Source: an uncultured Actinomycetes bacterium
GTDB lineage: Bacteria; Actinomycetota; Thermoleophilia; RBG-16-64-13
NCBI GenBank assembly: GCA_903873715.1
Contig: CAIQPS010000110.1
Location: 1-54,236, forward strand
Direction: 5' to 3'
Length of the DNA stretch: 54,236 nt
The notes under the pieces are model-generated. The model saw only the letters and a program-made list of their open reading frames with translations. It made no database searches and was not told where the DNA came from. Numbering within the stretch: the first letter of the stretch is position 1; every line of letters begins with the position of its first letter. This document shows positions 27,843 to 36,875 of this stretch, one piece after another. The translations under genes were made by a program, and so were the position numbers.

Positions 27843-27892
27843 GGGCACCTCCCCTTTTAACCCGTCACGAATAAACCCGGACTCATAGCACG

Positions 27893-28005
27893 ATAGCACA
27901 AAACATATCAGGTGATATCAAGATAACGAGGAATGGAATACTAAGGGGACTTCATTCTGAGTCCGCATGGCTCTTAGGCCCGAAATCCGGTATACCGATA
28001 TCACC
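27893..28005. promoter_or_regulatory. Molybdoenzyme operon promoter and GATATC operators
   Basis: On the minus strand, TTGATA (complement of 27916-27921), 17 bp, then TGCTAT (complement of 27893-27898). The -35 box lies within palindrome ATATCA-GG-TGATAT (27905-27918) and GGTGATATC (27911-27919). An inverted copy GATATCACC lies at 27997-28005, upstream of the divergent IclR gene. These are good candidate IclR sites. A further CGGTATACCG palindrome lies at 27988-27997. Confidence 0.5.
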
Positions 28006-28069
28006 TTCATGCTACCATCGTGTGAAGCCGACCGCCTGGCGTCGAGTGGCTTTTTTGGGGGTTCAGCAC

Positions 28070-28891
28070 ATGGCACGACCGCGAACGAGAGAAGAACAAG
28101 GGGAGGGTCTTGGCGGATCCGCCGAGAGCGCCTTTCTCGTTCGCGCGCTCTCCAAAGGTCTCACCGTGCTGGGTCTTTTCGACGCCGAGAACCGCGAGTG
28201 GACCCTTGACGAGATAGCCGAGCACGCGGGTCTCCCGCGGATGACCGCCTATCGGATGATCCGCACCATGGAGTCGTCGCGGTATCTCGTCCGCGATCCG
28301 ATCACCAACCGCTACCATCTCGGGCCGGCGCTCCTGGCCGCCACGTACCTCTCCGAGGGCTATGCGGAACTCGTGGACATCGCCAAGCCCTATCTGCGCG
28401 AACTGGTGGAGAAGACCGGTGAGTCGGCCACTCTGGCCGTCGAGGTGGACGGCGTGGCCGTCAGTGTCGATTTGGTCGACACCCCGCGCCCCTTCCGCCG
28501 CGAGGTGGCCGTGGGGCGCATCATCGGCGACACCGCCAACGCCAACGGCAAGGTCTTCGCCGCCTTCAAGACGGGGGCCGAGAAGGCCGCCCTGCTGGCT
28601 CAGCCGCATCCCCAGATCACGCCGAACACCATCACGGACCAGCAGCAGCTGGCCCAGGAGCTCGAGGCCGTGGTCCGCGAAGGCGTCGCGTTCGACATGG
28701 AGGAACGGAACGTCGGTACCTGTGCCGTGGCCGCTCCGGTGCGCGACCAGTTGGGCAAGGTCATCGCGGCGCTCTCTATAGTGGTGCCCACCGGAAGGTT
28801 CGGTGTGGGCGAACGGCCGCGCTACGCCGAGGCGGTCAAAGCCGCCGCGGATTCTCTCTCAGCCTTCCTGGGCTACTCCCGGCGCGACTGA
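28070..28891 (+). CDS. IclR-family transcription regulator (1)
   Basis: A 273-residue protein. The N-terminal winged helix is SKGLTVLGLFDAENREWTLDEIAEHAGLPRMTAYRMIRTME. The effector domain has LRELVEKTGESATLAVEVDGVAV, then GTCAVAAPVRDQLGKVIAALSIVVP. ATG 28070 follows a G-run (28057-28061). An upstream in-frame GTG at 28022 lacks a ribosome site. It is divergent from the FeS-NrfD-molybdoenzyme operon and probably controls it through the GATATC palindromes between them. It is a clear paralogue of the regulator at 43322-44134, which sits beside the transhydroxylase-like genes. The effector is therefore likely a related aromatic compound (inference). Confidence 0.9.
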   Translation: MARPRTREEQGEGLGGSAESAFLVRALSKGLTVLGLFDAENREWTLDEIAEHAGLPRMTAYRMIRTMESSRYLVRDPITNRYHLGPALLAATYLSEGYAELVDIAKPYLRELVEKTGESATLAVEVDGVAVSVDLVDTPRPFRREVAVGRIIGDTANANGKVFAAFKTGAEKAALLAQPHPQITPNTITDQQQLAQELEAVVREGVAFDMEERNVGTCAVAAPVRDQLGKVIAALSIVVPTGRFGVGERPRYAEAVKAAADSLSAFLGYSRRD

Positions 28892-28920
28892 GTCCGGGGG
28901 CGAGGCGCCGGCCCCGCGGG

Positions 28921-29589
28921 TCAGGCGGAGGGTTCGAGCGAGGCGAGCACCGATTCTATGAGTCCCCGCATCAGGTCCATAGTCCCGCGCACGTCCACGC
29001 AGCCGGGCTCGGCGAGCGTCTGGACCGAGAGGCCGTCGGGTAGCGCGACCAGCATGGCGGCCAGGTCGTGCACGATCTGGGGCGGTTCTCCGGGCCGGTC
29101 GCCCCACAGCGCCCGCACGTTGACCTCGCGATAGGTCCTGTAGAGCTCCGCGAGTTGCCGGGTCATGCTGGGGTTCTCCAGAAGCCTCGGCAAGAGGTCG
29201 AACAGCAGACGGTAGGACGGGGCGTCCGCCGCGATGGACTCCATGGTATCCGCCAGCACGCTCGCCCGGTCGTGGGCGCCGGAGAGCCCGGAAAGCCTCT
29301 GCCTGGCCCCACTCAGGGTCTGGGAGATGAGCGCGTCGGTCAGGGCCACGAGGAGCCCGTTCTTGGAGCCGAAGTAGTAGCGGATGAGGGCCTTGTTCTC
29401 TCCGGCCTCCTGGCCGATGGCCTCCACGGAAAGGGAGTTGTAGCCCGAGCGGACGAGCAGCCTGTGGGCCGCGTCCAACAGCCGCTGGGCTGTGGGAGGC
29501 CAACCGGGCTGCGCCCCGGGCAGGAGCGCGTCGCTGCGGCCGGCGCTCTCGCGCGGCTTCCGGCTCGTCTTCCTGCTGTTCGTCGGCAT
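28921..29589 (-). CDS. TetR-family transcription regulator
   Basis: A 222-residue protein. The helix-turn-helix is at about 33-78 (AAHRLLVRSGYNSLSVEAIGQEAGENKALIRYYFGSKNGLLVALTD, quoted in part). A helical ligand domain follows. The first 30 residues are basic. ATG is preceded by GGGAAGGGAG. It is divergent from alanine dehydrogenase across a 256-bp gap, so regulation of the ald-aminotransferase genes is possible. It ends 29 bp from the convergent IclR gene. Confidence 0.88.
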   Translation of the reverse strand: MPTNSRKTSRKPRESAGRSDALLPGAQPGWPPTAQRLLDAAHRLLVRSGYNSLSVEAIGQEAGENKALIRYYFGSKNGLLVALTDALISQTLSGARQRLSGLSGAHDRASVLADTMESIAADAPSYRLLFDLLPRLLENPSMTRQLAELYRTYREVNVRALWGDRPGEPPQIVHDLAAMLVALPDGLSVQTLAEPGCVDVRGTMDLMRGLIESVLASLEPSA

Positions 29590-29646
29590 CGGGTTCTCCC
29601 TTCCCCTGGGTCGCCCGGCTCGTCACCCGCCCATCCGAGTTCAAGC

Positions 29647-29674
29647 ATAGTACCATTGCACCATTCTTGTACAA
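29647..29674 (-). promoter_or_regulatory. Promoter of the TetR gene
   Basis: Minus strand TTGTAC (complement of 29669-29674), 16 bp, TACTAT (complement of 29647-29652). The -35 region contains the palindrome TTGTACAA (29667-29674), which could be an autoregulatory site. Confidence 0.45.
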
Positions 29675-29754
29675 ACGGGTAAACCCTCGCGTCCCTCCGG
29701 ACGGCAGCCGCCTAGTGTGCAGGAACAAACTTATCTGGCATGGGGTCCGGTGTC

Positions 29755-29784
29755 TTGACTGGCTGCCCCGCGTGCGGTTACATA
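29755..29784 (+). promoter_or_regulatory. Promoter of alanine dehydrogenase
   Basis: TTGACT (29755-29760), 18 bp, TACATA (29779-29784), giving a leader of about 55 nt before the ald start. Confidence 0.45.
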
Positions 29785-29845
29785 GCAAGAGTTAATCAAA
29801 CGTGTAAACAATATCGTCTGAGAGACGCGTCGCGGGGGGCGAGCC

Positions 29846-30952
29846 ATGATCATCGGCGTTCCGAAGGAAGTCAAGAATCACGAGTACCGGGTCGCGATGG
29901 TGCCTGCCGGGGTCAAGGCTCTCACCAGCGATGGGCACACCGTACTCGTCCAGTCATCCGCCGGCGTGGGGTCGGGCATCTCCGACGCCGAATACGTCGC
30001 CGCGGGAGCTCAGATCCGCCCGACGGCCGAGGCCGTCTTCGCCGAGTCCGAGATGATCGTCAAGGTCAAGGAACCGCTCCCGCAGGAGTACCCGCTCCTG
30101 CGCAAGGACCAGGTCCTGTTCACCTACCTGCACCTCGCTCCGGCCCCGGAGCTCACCAAGGCCCTTCTCGACTGCGGGGTCACGGGCATCGCCTACGAGA
30201 CCTGCCAGCTCGCCAACGGCTCGCTGCCCCTCCTGACCCCGATGAGCGAGGTGGCCGGACGGTTGTCCGTCCAGGTGGGGGCCTATTGGCTGCAGAAGGA
30301 GAACGGCGGGAGCGGCGTGCTCCTCGGCGGCGTACCCGGCACCCCGCCGGCCAACGTCACCATCGTCGGCGGTGGCACCGTGGGCATCAATGCGGCCAAG
30401 ATGGCGCTGGGCATGGGCGCCCACGTCACCATCCTGGACCTGAGCCTCGACCGGCTGCGCTACCTGGACGACGTCCTCGGCGGCCGGATCACGGTCCTCG
30501 CCTCCAACGAATACAACGTCGAGAAGGCCGTGGTCGATTCCGACCTGGTCGTCGGTGCCCTGCTCATCCCTGGGGCGAAGGCCAAGAAGGTGGTCACCAA
30601 GGAGCACATCGCCAAGATGCGCAAAGGCTCGGTCATCGTCGACGTGGCCATCGACCAGGGCGGCTGCGTGGAGGGCGCCCGGGCCACCAGCCACGCGGAC
30701 CCGGTCATCGACATGGACGGCGTGATCCTCTACTGCGTGGCCAACATGCCCGGCTGCGTGGCCCGGACGTCCACGTTCGCTCTCACCAACGCGACCTTGC
30801 CGTATGCGCTGAAACTGGCGAACATGGGCTGGAAAGCCGCCCTCAAGAGCGATCCGGCCCTGGCGAAGGCTCTCAACGTGGTCGACGGGAAGCTCGTGTC
30901 CAAAGCCGTGGCTGACGGCACGGGCATGGACTATACGGCCTACGAAATCTAA
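29846..30952 (+). CDS. ald: Alanine dehydrogenase
   Basis: A 368-residue enzyme of full length, MIIGVPKEVKNHEYRVAMVP at the start. Residues that match the known catalytic set are Lys75 (VKVKEP), His96 (LHLAPAPEL) and Asp270 (IDQGG). The NAD motif is VGGGTVGINAAKMALGMGAHVTILD. It interconverts L-alanine and pyruvate plus ammonia with NAD in the cytoplasm. With the downstream aminotransferase it can act as an ammonia-releasing cycle in amino-acid fermentation. The ATG is preceded by GGGGGGCGAG. Confidence 0.95.
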   Translation: MIIGVPKEVKNHEYRVAMVPAGVKALTSDGHTVLVQSSAGVGSGISDAEYVAAGAQIRPTAEAVFAESEMIVKVKEPLPQEYPLLRKDQVLFTYLHLAPAPELTKALLDCGVTGIAYETCQLANGSLPLLTPMSEVAGRLSVQVGAYWLQKENGGSGVLLGGVPGTPPANVTIVGGGTVGINAAKMALGMGAHVTILDLSLDRLRYLDDVLGGRITVLASNEYNVEKAVVDSDLVVGALLIPGAKAKKVVTKEHIAKMRKGSVIVDVAIDQGGCVEGARATSHADPVIDMDGVILYCVANMPGCVARTSTFALTNATLPYALKLANMGWKAALKSDPALAKALNVVDGKLVSKAVADGTGMDYTAYEI

Positions 30953-31023
30953 AATCACAGGACTTCGCCGACGCAGCAGCTAGCTCGCACGTCGCGGTCT
31001 CAAGGAGAAAGGATGGGGGGCAG

Positions 31024-32400
31024 ATGATCTCCGAAGCCGAACTGATGGCATTGTCGTTTCCGGACGCACCCAAGATGGCCACGTCAGTGCCGGGGCCGAG
31101 AGTGTCCGCGCTCATGGAGGAGTCGGCCAAATACGAGGCGTTCACCCGCGGGGGTGGCAGCTTCCCGGTGATCCTCTCCGAGGGCAAGGGCTCCACGGCC
31201 AAAGACCCCGACGGCAACCTCTATATAGATATGGCCGCCGGCGTGGCCGTCAACGCGGTGGGCCGCGGGCATCCCAAGGTGCTCGAGGCCATCCAGCGCC
31301 AGTGCAGCCAGATCATGCACACCACCGACATCACCAACCCCAGGCGCATCGCGCTTGCCAAGAGGGTGTCGGAGGTCATGCCGGAGGGGCTGCGCGGCGA
31401 TTGCCACACCTCGTTCTTCCAGGCGGGCTCCGACGCTGTCGAGACCGCCATCAAGTTCTCGCGCAAGATCACGGGGCGCACTCAGATATACGCCTTCCAG
31501 GGCGCCTACCACGGGGTGTGGTGCGGCACCACCGCTCTCACCACCGGGTATAACTACCGGCACGGCTGGGGCCCGCTGATCGCAGGGGTCCAGCATCTGC
31601 CCTACGCGTACTGCTACCGCTGCCCGTTCAACATGACCTATCCCAACTGCGACGTGCAGTGCGGCAAGTACGTGGACTACGTCCTCAACACCCCGTACAC
31701 GGCCGCCGACGACGTCGCCGCGGTCATCATCGAGTCGCAGCAGGGTGAGGGCGGGTACGTATCGCCGCCGCCGGAGTTCTTCCAGATGGTCAAGGCCGCC
31801 TGCGAGAAGAACGGCGCTCTGTACGTCGCCGACGAGGTACAGTGCGGCGCCGGGCGCACCGGCAAGATGTGGTGCATCGAGCACTACGGCGTGAAGCCCG
31901 ACCTGCTCACCTGGGGCAAGGGCATGGGCGGCGACGTGGCCATGGCCGGCATCAGCTACCGGGCCGAGTTCGAAGCCAAACTGCCCGAGGGCTCCCAACC
32001 GAGCACCTTCGCCGGCAACGCGCTGTCGAGCGAGGTCTGCATGACCAACATCGACCTCATCACGGATCCGGAGATGGATCTGCTCGGCCGCTGCACGAAG
32101 CTGGGCGAAGAAGTCAGGGGCAGGTTCACCGACGCCATGAGCACGGTCAAGTGCATCGGCGACGTGCGCGGCCGCGGCCTCATGGTCGGGGTCGAAGTGG
32201 TCGCAGACCGCAAGACCAAAGAGCCTCTCGCCGGCGAGAAGTGCGGCGAGATAGCCTTCAAGCTGCTGCAGAAGGGCGTCCTCATGACGCCGTGCGGCCG
32301 CTACGGCAACGTCTTCCGTTTCATGCCGCCGCTCACGGTGCCGCACGAGTATGCGATGAAGGCCATCGACATCACGCTGGACATCCTCAAGGACTACTGA
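31024..32400 (+). CDS. Class III PLP aminotransferase
   Basis: A 458-residue aminotransferase. PLP-binding Lys299 lies in LLTWGKGMGGD. Other class III features are GSDAVETAIKFSRKITGR, FQGAYHGVWCGT, ADEVQCGAGRTGK and FAGNALSS. A Cys-rich insert YCYRCPFNMTYPNCDVQCGKY (in part; about 197-218) is shared with archaeal GABA/broad-specificity aminotransferases and amino-acid racemases, so racemase activity is an alternative. It lies 71 bp after ald, and the two probably cycle amino groups. Start ATG lies shortly after a GGATGGGGGG run. Confidence 0.92.
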   Translation: MISEAELMALSFPDAPKMATSVPGPRVSALMEESAKYEAFTRGGGSFPVILSEGKGSTAKDPDGNLYIDMAAGVAVNAVGRGHPKVLEAIQRQCSQIMHTTDITNPRRIALAKRVSEVMPEGLRGDCHTSFFQAGSDAVETAIKFSRKITGRTQIYAFQGAYHGVWCGTTALTTGYNYRHGWGPLIAGVQHLPYAYCYRCPFNMTYPNCDVQCGKYVDYVLNTPYTAADDVAAVIIESQQGEGGYVSPPPEFFQMVKAACEKNGALYVADEVQCGAGRTGKMWCIEHYGVKPDLLTWGKGMGGDVAMAGISYRAEFEAKLPEGSQPSTFAGNALSSEVCMTNIDLITDPEMDLLGRCTKLGEEVRGRFTDAMSTVKCIGDVRGRGLMVGVEVVADRKTKEPLAGEKCGEIAFKLLQKGVLMTPCGRYGNVFRFMPPLTVPHEYAMKAIDITLDILKDY

Positions 32401-32455
32401 GCCGGACGCGCCTGACCGAGAGGACCGAGGAGAGATACTACCGCTGGGGGGGCGG

Positions 32456-33289
32456 ATGTCTGATCCTACTCGATGGATATCTGTGGGCGAACTCGCCGAG
32501 GCTTTCAGCCCCGACAGTAACGTGCCGCCGTTGACGGGGGACCTTGCCGGCACGGTGCTCGTGCTCCACTACCAGGATGGCGCCGCGACCGAGTATCGGT
32601 TCCTGTCGGCTTCCCGGGTGGCTTTCACATCTTCCGGACCGGTGGCCGCCGCCGTGCCGGAGGGCGAGTGCGGCTACTTCGCCGTCTCGCCGCGCCCGGG
32701 CATCTACCTGGTGGACATGGTCACGTCCGGGGCCCCGCCCACGGCGGTCAGCCTGGTGCTCGACCGGGATCGGGGGATCGCCACGCGTCTGACGGCCGTG
32801 TTGCCCCAGTCCCCGGATTGCGGCGAGTCACCGGCCGCGCGGGCCGCCCGCGGCGACGAGTTGACCTCGGTGTCGGCGGAGTTCGCCTCCGCGGCGATCG
32901 GCGCGCCGTTCACCGCGGCCACCCCGCGGCACGAGACGACCTCGGAGTTGGTGGGGCGCAGGGTCGAATACACCTACAGTCCCACGGAGCGGTACGAGCA
33001 CATCTACCTGAACGATCGTTTCTACACGTGGCACTGCCTGTCCGGCTCCGAGAAGGGCCTTGCCGACACCGACCGCTGCCACTACCTGAAGCTCGACGAC
33101 GAGCTCTATCTGTTCGTGTGGCGGGAGAAGATCATCCCCACGCTGGGTCTGGTGATAGCCGATTTCAAGGCTATGCGCACCATGGGCAAGATCTTCGGCC
33201 ACGGCTCCGCCGGGCCGGCCGACTTCCTCGTGGGGGCTCGTGCCCGCCTGGAGAACGTGACCATCCACGGTGAGGCCGTGGGGCCATGA
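32456..33289 (+). CDS. MoaF-like protein
   Basis: A 277-residue protein with two related lipocalin-like halves. The C-terminal half has YEHIYLNDRFYTWHCLSGSEKG, then KLDDELYLFVWREKIIPTLGLVI, typical of the MoaF domain family. MoaF was named from the monoamine regulon of Klebsiella. Its exact biochemistry is unsettled. Here it follows a class III aminotransferase by 55 bp and precedes importer 2. A role in amine or amino-acid catabolism would fit. No signal peptide was seen. A link to molybdenum cofactor synthesis should not be assumed from the name. Confidence 0.78.
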   Translation: MSDPTRWISVGELAEAFSPDSNVPPLTGDLAGTVLVLHYQDGAATEYRFLSASRVAFTSSGPVAAAVPEGECGYFAVSPRPGIYLVDMVTSGAPPTAVSLVLDRDRGIATRLTAVLPQSPDCGESPAARAARGDELTSVSAEFASAAIGAPFTAATPRHETTSELVGRRVEYTYSPTERYEHIYLNDRFYTWHCLSGSEKGLADTDRCHYLKLDDELYLFVWREKIIPTLGLVIADFKAMRTMGKIFGHGSAGPADFLVGARARLENVTIHGEAVGP

Positions 33290-33386
33290 TTATCGGTTTT
33301 TCCTGCGTGGTACTCTTTTGCACGGCGTTCTTCCCTGGGGTGGGGGGGCGATCGAGGGAACATCTACCTACAGTCTTGGGGGGAGA

Positions 33387-34247
33387 ATGAGCCAAGCAGT
33401 AGTAACCGGGCTCAACGGCCTGTCGTACGCGTTCATCCTGTTCCTGCTTGCCGCCGGCTTCTCACTGACGTTCGGCGTCATGGGCGTCCTCAACCTGGCC
33501 CACGGGGCCCTGTACATGCTCGGCGCCTACATCGGCATGCAGGTCATCGCCTCGGTGCATCAGTTCTGGCTGGCCGTCGTCGTAGCGGCCATCGCGCTGG
33601 CCATCATCGGCTATGCGCTCTACTGGTTCTTCCTCAAGAAGCTCTACAACAGGGTGCCGGAGCAAGGGGTGCTCACCATCGGGTTGGCGTTGATAATCGC
33701 AAACGTGGTGATGTGGATCTGGGGGCCGCGAGCCCACAGCATGATGAGCCCTCACGGCCTCACCGGAGTAGTGCACATCGGCAGCCTGGGCTTCCCCGTC
33801 TATAGACTGTTCGTCGTGGGCATCGGCGTCCTGGTGCTGGCGCTGCTCTGGTACATGCAGGACCGCACTCGGGTGGGTGCCATCATCCGGGCCGGCATGG
33901 ACAACAAGGACATGACGGTGAGCCTGGGTATCAACTATGGGCTGGTGAGCACCTTCGTCTTCCTCCTCGGGATGGCTCTCGCGGGGGTCGCCGGCGTCAT
34001 CGGGGCGCCCATCACCGGGGCGTACCCGTCGATGGGTGACAACCTCCTCCTGCTCACCCTCATCGTGGTGGTGGTCGGCGGTACCGGATACATCCAGGGG
34101 ACCATGCTCGGGGCACTGGTCATCGGCCTGCTCGACACGTTCGGCAAGGCCTACATCCCCAGGGTCGCTCTCTTCTTCGCCTGGGTCGTCTTCCTCGCCA
34201 TCCTGCTGCTGCGGCCGAGCGGCCTCATCGGAAGGAAGGTGTTCTGA
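33387..34247 (+). CDS. livH: Branched-chain amino acid ABC importer permease LivH (importer 2)
   Basis: A 286-residue hydrophobic permease with the LivH N-terminus (GLSYAFILFLLAAGFSLTFGVMGVLNLAHGALYMLGAYIG, in part). The ATG at 33387 follows GGGGGGAG (33378-33385). The frame stays open further upstream but that stretch is hydrophilic and not permease-like. The stop overlaps livM (TGATG, 34245-34249). It belongs to the five-gene importer 2. Confidence 0.93.
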   Translation: MSQAVVTGLNGLSYAFILFLLAAGFSLTFGVMGVLNLAHGALYMLGAYIGMQVIASVHQFWLAVVVAAIALAIIGYALYWFFLKKLYNRVPEQGVLTIGLALIIANVVMWIWGPRAHSMMSPHGLTGVVHIGSLGFPVYRLFVVGIGVLVLALLWYMQDRTRVGAIIRAGMDNKDMTVSLGINYGLVSTFVFLLGMALAGVAGVIGAPITGAYPSMGDNLLLLTLIVVVVGGTGYIQGTMLGALVIGLLDTFGKAYIPRVALFFAWVVFLAILLLRPSGLIGRKVF

Positions 34248-35311
34248 TGTCCCGCAGATTCCCAGCGGCGAACATGCAGAACGCCGCGGCCGTGTTCGTC
34301 ATCGCGGTAATCGTGCTGCTGCTCCCCTTGTTCCTGCCTACGCATTGGTCCAGTCTTGTCGCGAAGATGATGATCTACGGGCTCTTCGCCACCAGCCTCA
34401 ACATCATCTGGGGATACGCCAACATCCCCAGCTTCGGTCATGCCGCGTTCTTCGGCGCCGGCGCGTATTCCGCCGCCATCCTGGTGCTCAAGCTGGGGAT
34501 CACCAGTTTCTGGCTGGGACTGCTCTTCGCGATCGTGGTCAGCGCTGCCATCGCGGCTATTCTGGGTATCCCGGCGTTCCGCGTCTTCGGAGTGGGGGCC
34601 GGTGCCGTCAACCCCATCTACTTCCTGCTGGCCACCATCGCCTTCGGGGAGTTGCTCTCGAAGCTGGCCATCACCATCCGGCCGGTCACCGGCGGCAGCA
34701 CCGGCATGTCCGGGGTGCCCAGAGCGCATCTCGGGTTCGGCTCGGCCATCAACGAGGAGCAGTTCTACTACCTGGTCTTCGGTATCGGGATCGTCTGCCT
34801 CTTCCTGATGTACCGGATCCTCCACTCGCACTACGGGTATGCGTTGCGCGGTATCCACGACAACGAGAAGCGCATGCAGGCCCTCGGCTACAACACCTGG
34901 CTCTACAAGTACACCTCGTGGATCGTCGCAGGGGTCTTCGGCGGCATCGCCGGTGTGCTCTTCTGCTACTTCGGCTCCACCGTGATGCCCAACAACTTCG
35001 CCATGGCCACCAGCGACATCTCCTTCCTGTTGGTGATCCTCGGCGGCACCACGGTGTTCTTCGGGCCGCTGGTGGGTAGCATCTTCTACGTGGGCATCGA
35101 GTACGTCGCGAGCATCTACCTCCAGGAACGCTGGCCGCTCATCTTCGGCGCCATCATCGTGATCGCCATCATGGCGACGCCCTGGAGCAAGGACCGCTAC
35201 AAGGGGCTGGGGCCGGGCGTGCTGCTTCTGTGGCAGTGGCTCTGCAGGGTGGTCCCGCGGCTGTGGGGCCGCAAGCCCGCCCAGTCCGTCCCGACCGGGA
35301 AGGGGGTGTGA
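34247..35311 (+). CDS. livM: Branched-chain amino acid ABC importer permease LivM (importer 2)
   Basis: A 354-residue permease with the LivM pattern (LFATSLNIIWGYANIPSFGHAAFFGAGAYSAA, in part) and the conserved loop ALRGIHDNEKRMQALGYNTWLYKY. Unlike importer 1, it is a stand-alone protein. The stop overlaps the livG start region. Its C-terminus is basic. Confidence 0.93.
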   Translation: MSRRFPAANMQNAAAVFVIAVIVLLLPLFLPTHWSSLVAKMMIYGLFATSLNIIWGYANIPSFGHAAFFGAGAYSAAILVLKLGITSFWLGLLFAIVVSAAIAAILGIPAFRVFGVGAGAVNPIYFLLATIAFGELLSKLAITIRPVTGGSTGMSGVPRAHLGFGSAINEEQFYYLVFGIGIVCLFLMYRILHSHYGYALRGIHDNEKRMQALGYNTWLYKYTSWIVAGVFGGIAGVLFCYFGSTVMPNNFAMATSDISFLLVILGGTTVFFGPLVGSIFYVGIEYVASIYLQERWPLIFGAIIVIAIMATPWSKDRYKGLGPGVLLLWQWLCRVVPRLWGRKPAQSVPTGKGV

Positions 35312-35313
35312 CC

Positions 35314-36075
35314 GTGGCCCCGCTTCTCGAGACCAACGGCCTCTCGGTGCACTTCGGCGGCTTGGCTGCCGTGCGCAGCGTCAACCTGGCCATCGAGCCG
35401 GGCGAACGGCTGGCGCTCATCGGGCCGAACGGCGCCGGCAAGACCACCTTCTTCAACCTGCTCACCGGCCAGCTCAAGCCTTCGAGCGGCAAGGTGTTCT
35501 TCAAGGGCCAGGACATCACCCACGCCAGCGTGTTCTCGCGGACTCACATGGGGATGTCCCGCTCCTTCCAGATCACCAGCCTCTTCCCGCTGCAGAGCGT
35601 CATGGTCAACGCCATGATCGGGCTGCAGGGGGTGGAAAAGAGCCGTTACGGCTTCTACCGGCCCATGTTCAAAGACAAGGACCTCGTCAAAGCGGCCCAG
35701 GAGCTGCTCGAGTCGCAAGAGCTATGGGATCTCCGGGACGAGATCGTGGGCTCGCTGGCCTACGGTCAGCAGCGCAAGCTGGAGATAGGCCTGAGTCTCG
35801 CCAGCCAGCCGGAGCTGCTGCTGCTGGACGAACCGAGCTGCGGCCTGACCATGGTGGAGAGCGCGGACATCACCAAGCGGATCAAAGCTCTGGGCTCCAA
35901 GATCACGGTGCTCATGATCGCGCACGACATGGACCTGGTGTTCGGTGTGGCCGACCGGGTGGTCCTGCTCCACTACGGCGAGATCGCCTGCGAGGGCACC
36001 TGCGAGGAGATCAGGCAGAACGCCATGGTGAGGGAGATCTACATGGGCAGCCGCAAGCAGTTGGGCGGTAAATGA
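35314..36075 (+). CDS. livG: ABC importer ATPase LivG (importer 2)
   Basis: A 253-residue ATPase. Walker A is GPNGAGKTTFFN. The signature is AYGQQRKLEIGLSLA and Walker B LLLLDEPSCGLT. The switch His is in MIAHDMDLV. GTG 35314 is chosen because it lies seven bases after AGGGGG (35301-35306). GTG 35308, which overlaps the livM stop, is an alternative two codons earlier. It couples ATP hydrolysis to transport with LivF. Confidence 0.92.
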   Translation: MAPLLETNGLSVHFGGLAAVRSVNLAIEPGERLALIGPNGAGKTTFFNLLTGQLKPSSGKVFFKGQDITHASVFSRTHMGMSRSFQITSLFPLQSVMVNAMIGLQGVEKSRYGFYRPMFKDKDLVKAAQELLESQELWDLRDEIVGSLAYGQQRKLEIGLSLASQPELLLLDEPSCGLTMVESADITKRIKALGSKITVLMIAHDMDLVFGVADRVVLLHYGEIACEGTCEEIRQNAMVREIYMGSRKQLGGK

Positions 36076-36076
36076 C

Positions 36077-36781
36077 ATGCTGCAGGTTACCGACATCCAC
36101 ACCTGGTACGGCGACAGCTACATCCTGCAGGGAGTCTCCCTGGAGGTGAAGGACGGCACTTGCGTGGTCCTGCTCGGCCGCAACGGCATGGGCAAGACCA
36201 CCACCATCCGCTCCATCATGGGGTTGGCGCCGCCTCGGCAGGGCAGCATCGTGTTCAACGGCAACGAGCTCGTCGGCATGCCGACCCACAAGATCGCCCG
36301 GCTCGGCATCGGGCTCATCCCGCAGGGGCGGTTGATCTTCCAGTCGCTTTCCGTGGTCGAGAACCTGAAGATGGCCGCCCGGCCGGCGGGCAAGAAGGAT
36401 CCATGGACCCTGGACAAGGTGTTCACGGTGTTCCCGAAGCTGGCCGAACGCCGCAAGAACAAAGGGAACCTGCTGAGCGGGGGCGAGCAGCAGATGCTGA
36501 CCATCGCCCGGGCGCTCATGACCAACCCGGACCTGCTGCTGTTCGACGAGCCGTCGGAAGGTCTCGCGCCGGTCGTGGTGGACGAGGTCTTCAGGGTCAT
36601 CGGGGAGCTCAAGAAGGCGGGCGAGTCCATCCTCCTGGTGGAGCAGGACTTCGGTATGGCCATGAGTGTCGCCGACTACGCCTACATCATGAGCCGGGGC
36701 GCCGTAGTGTACGAGTCGGCCCCCGAGCAACTCATAAACGACGAGCACGCCAAAGCCACGCATCTTGGCGTGGGTGAGTGA
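36077..36781 (+). CDS. livF: ABC importer ATPase LivF (importer 2)
   Basis: A 234-residue ATPase, standard LivF length. Walker A is GRNGMGKTT. The signature is LLSGGEQQMLTIARALM and Walker B LLLFDEPSEGLAP. The switch region is LVEQDFGMAM. It starts one base after the livG stop. The receptor gene follows 94 bp later. Confidence 0.93.
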   Translation: MLQVTDIHTWYGDSYILQGVSLEVKDGTCVVLLGRNGMGKTTTIRSIMGLAPPRQGSIVFNGNELVGMPTHKIARLGIGLIPQGRLIFQSLSVVENLKMAARPAGKKDPWTLDKVFTVFPKLAERRKNKGNLLSGGEQQMLTIARALMTNPDLLLFDEPSEGLAPVVVDEVFRVIGELKKAGESILLVEQDFGMAMSVADYAYIMSRGAVVYESAPEQLINDEHAKATHLGVGE

Positions 36782-36875
36782 TACATAAAGAGGTTCGAGA
36801 TCCGAGGGGGAAGGAGGGCCACTTCTCGAGCGGGATGATCGAAGCGATGTGGACAAACTTGTTAGGGGGGTTCGA

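Noticed and set aside
32456-33289. Role of the MoaF-like gene in molybdenum cofactor synthesis
   Set aside because: No moaA, moaC, moeA or mobA gene is present in the window, and the neighbours are amino-acid genes.
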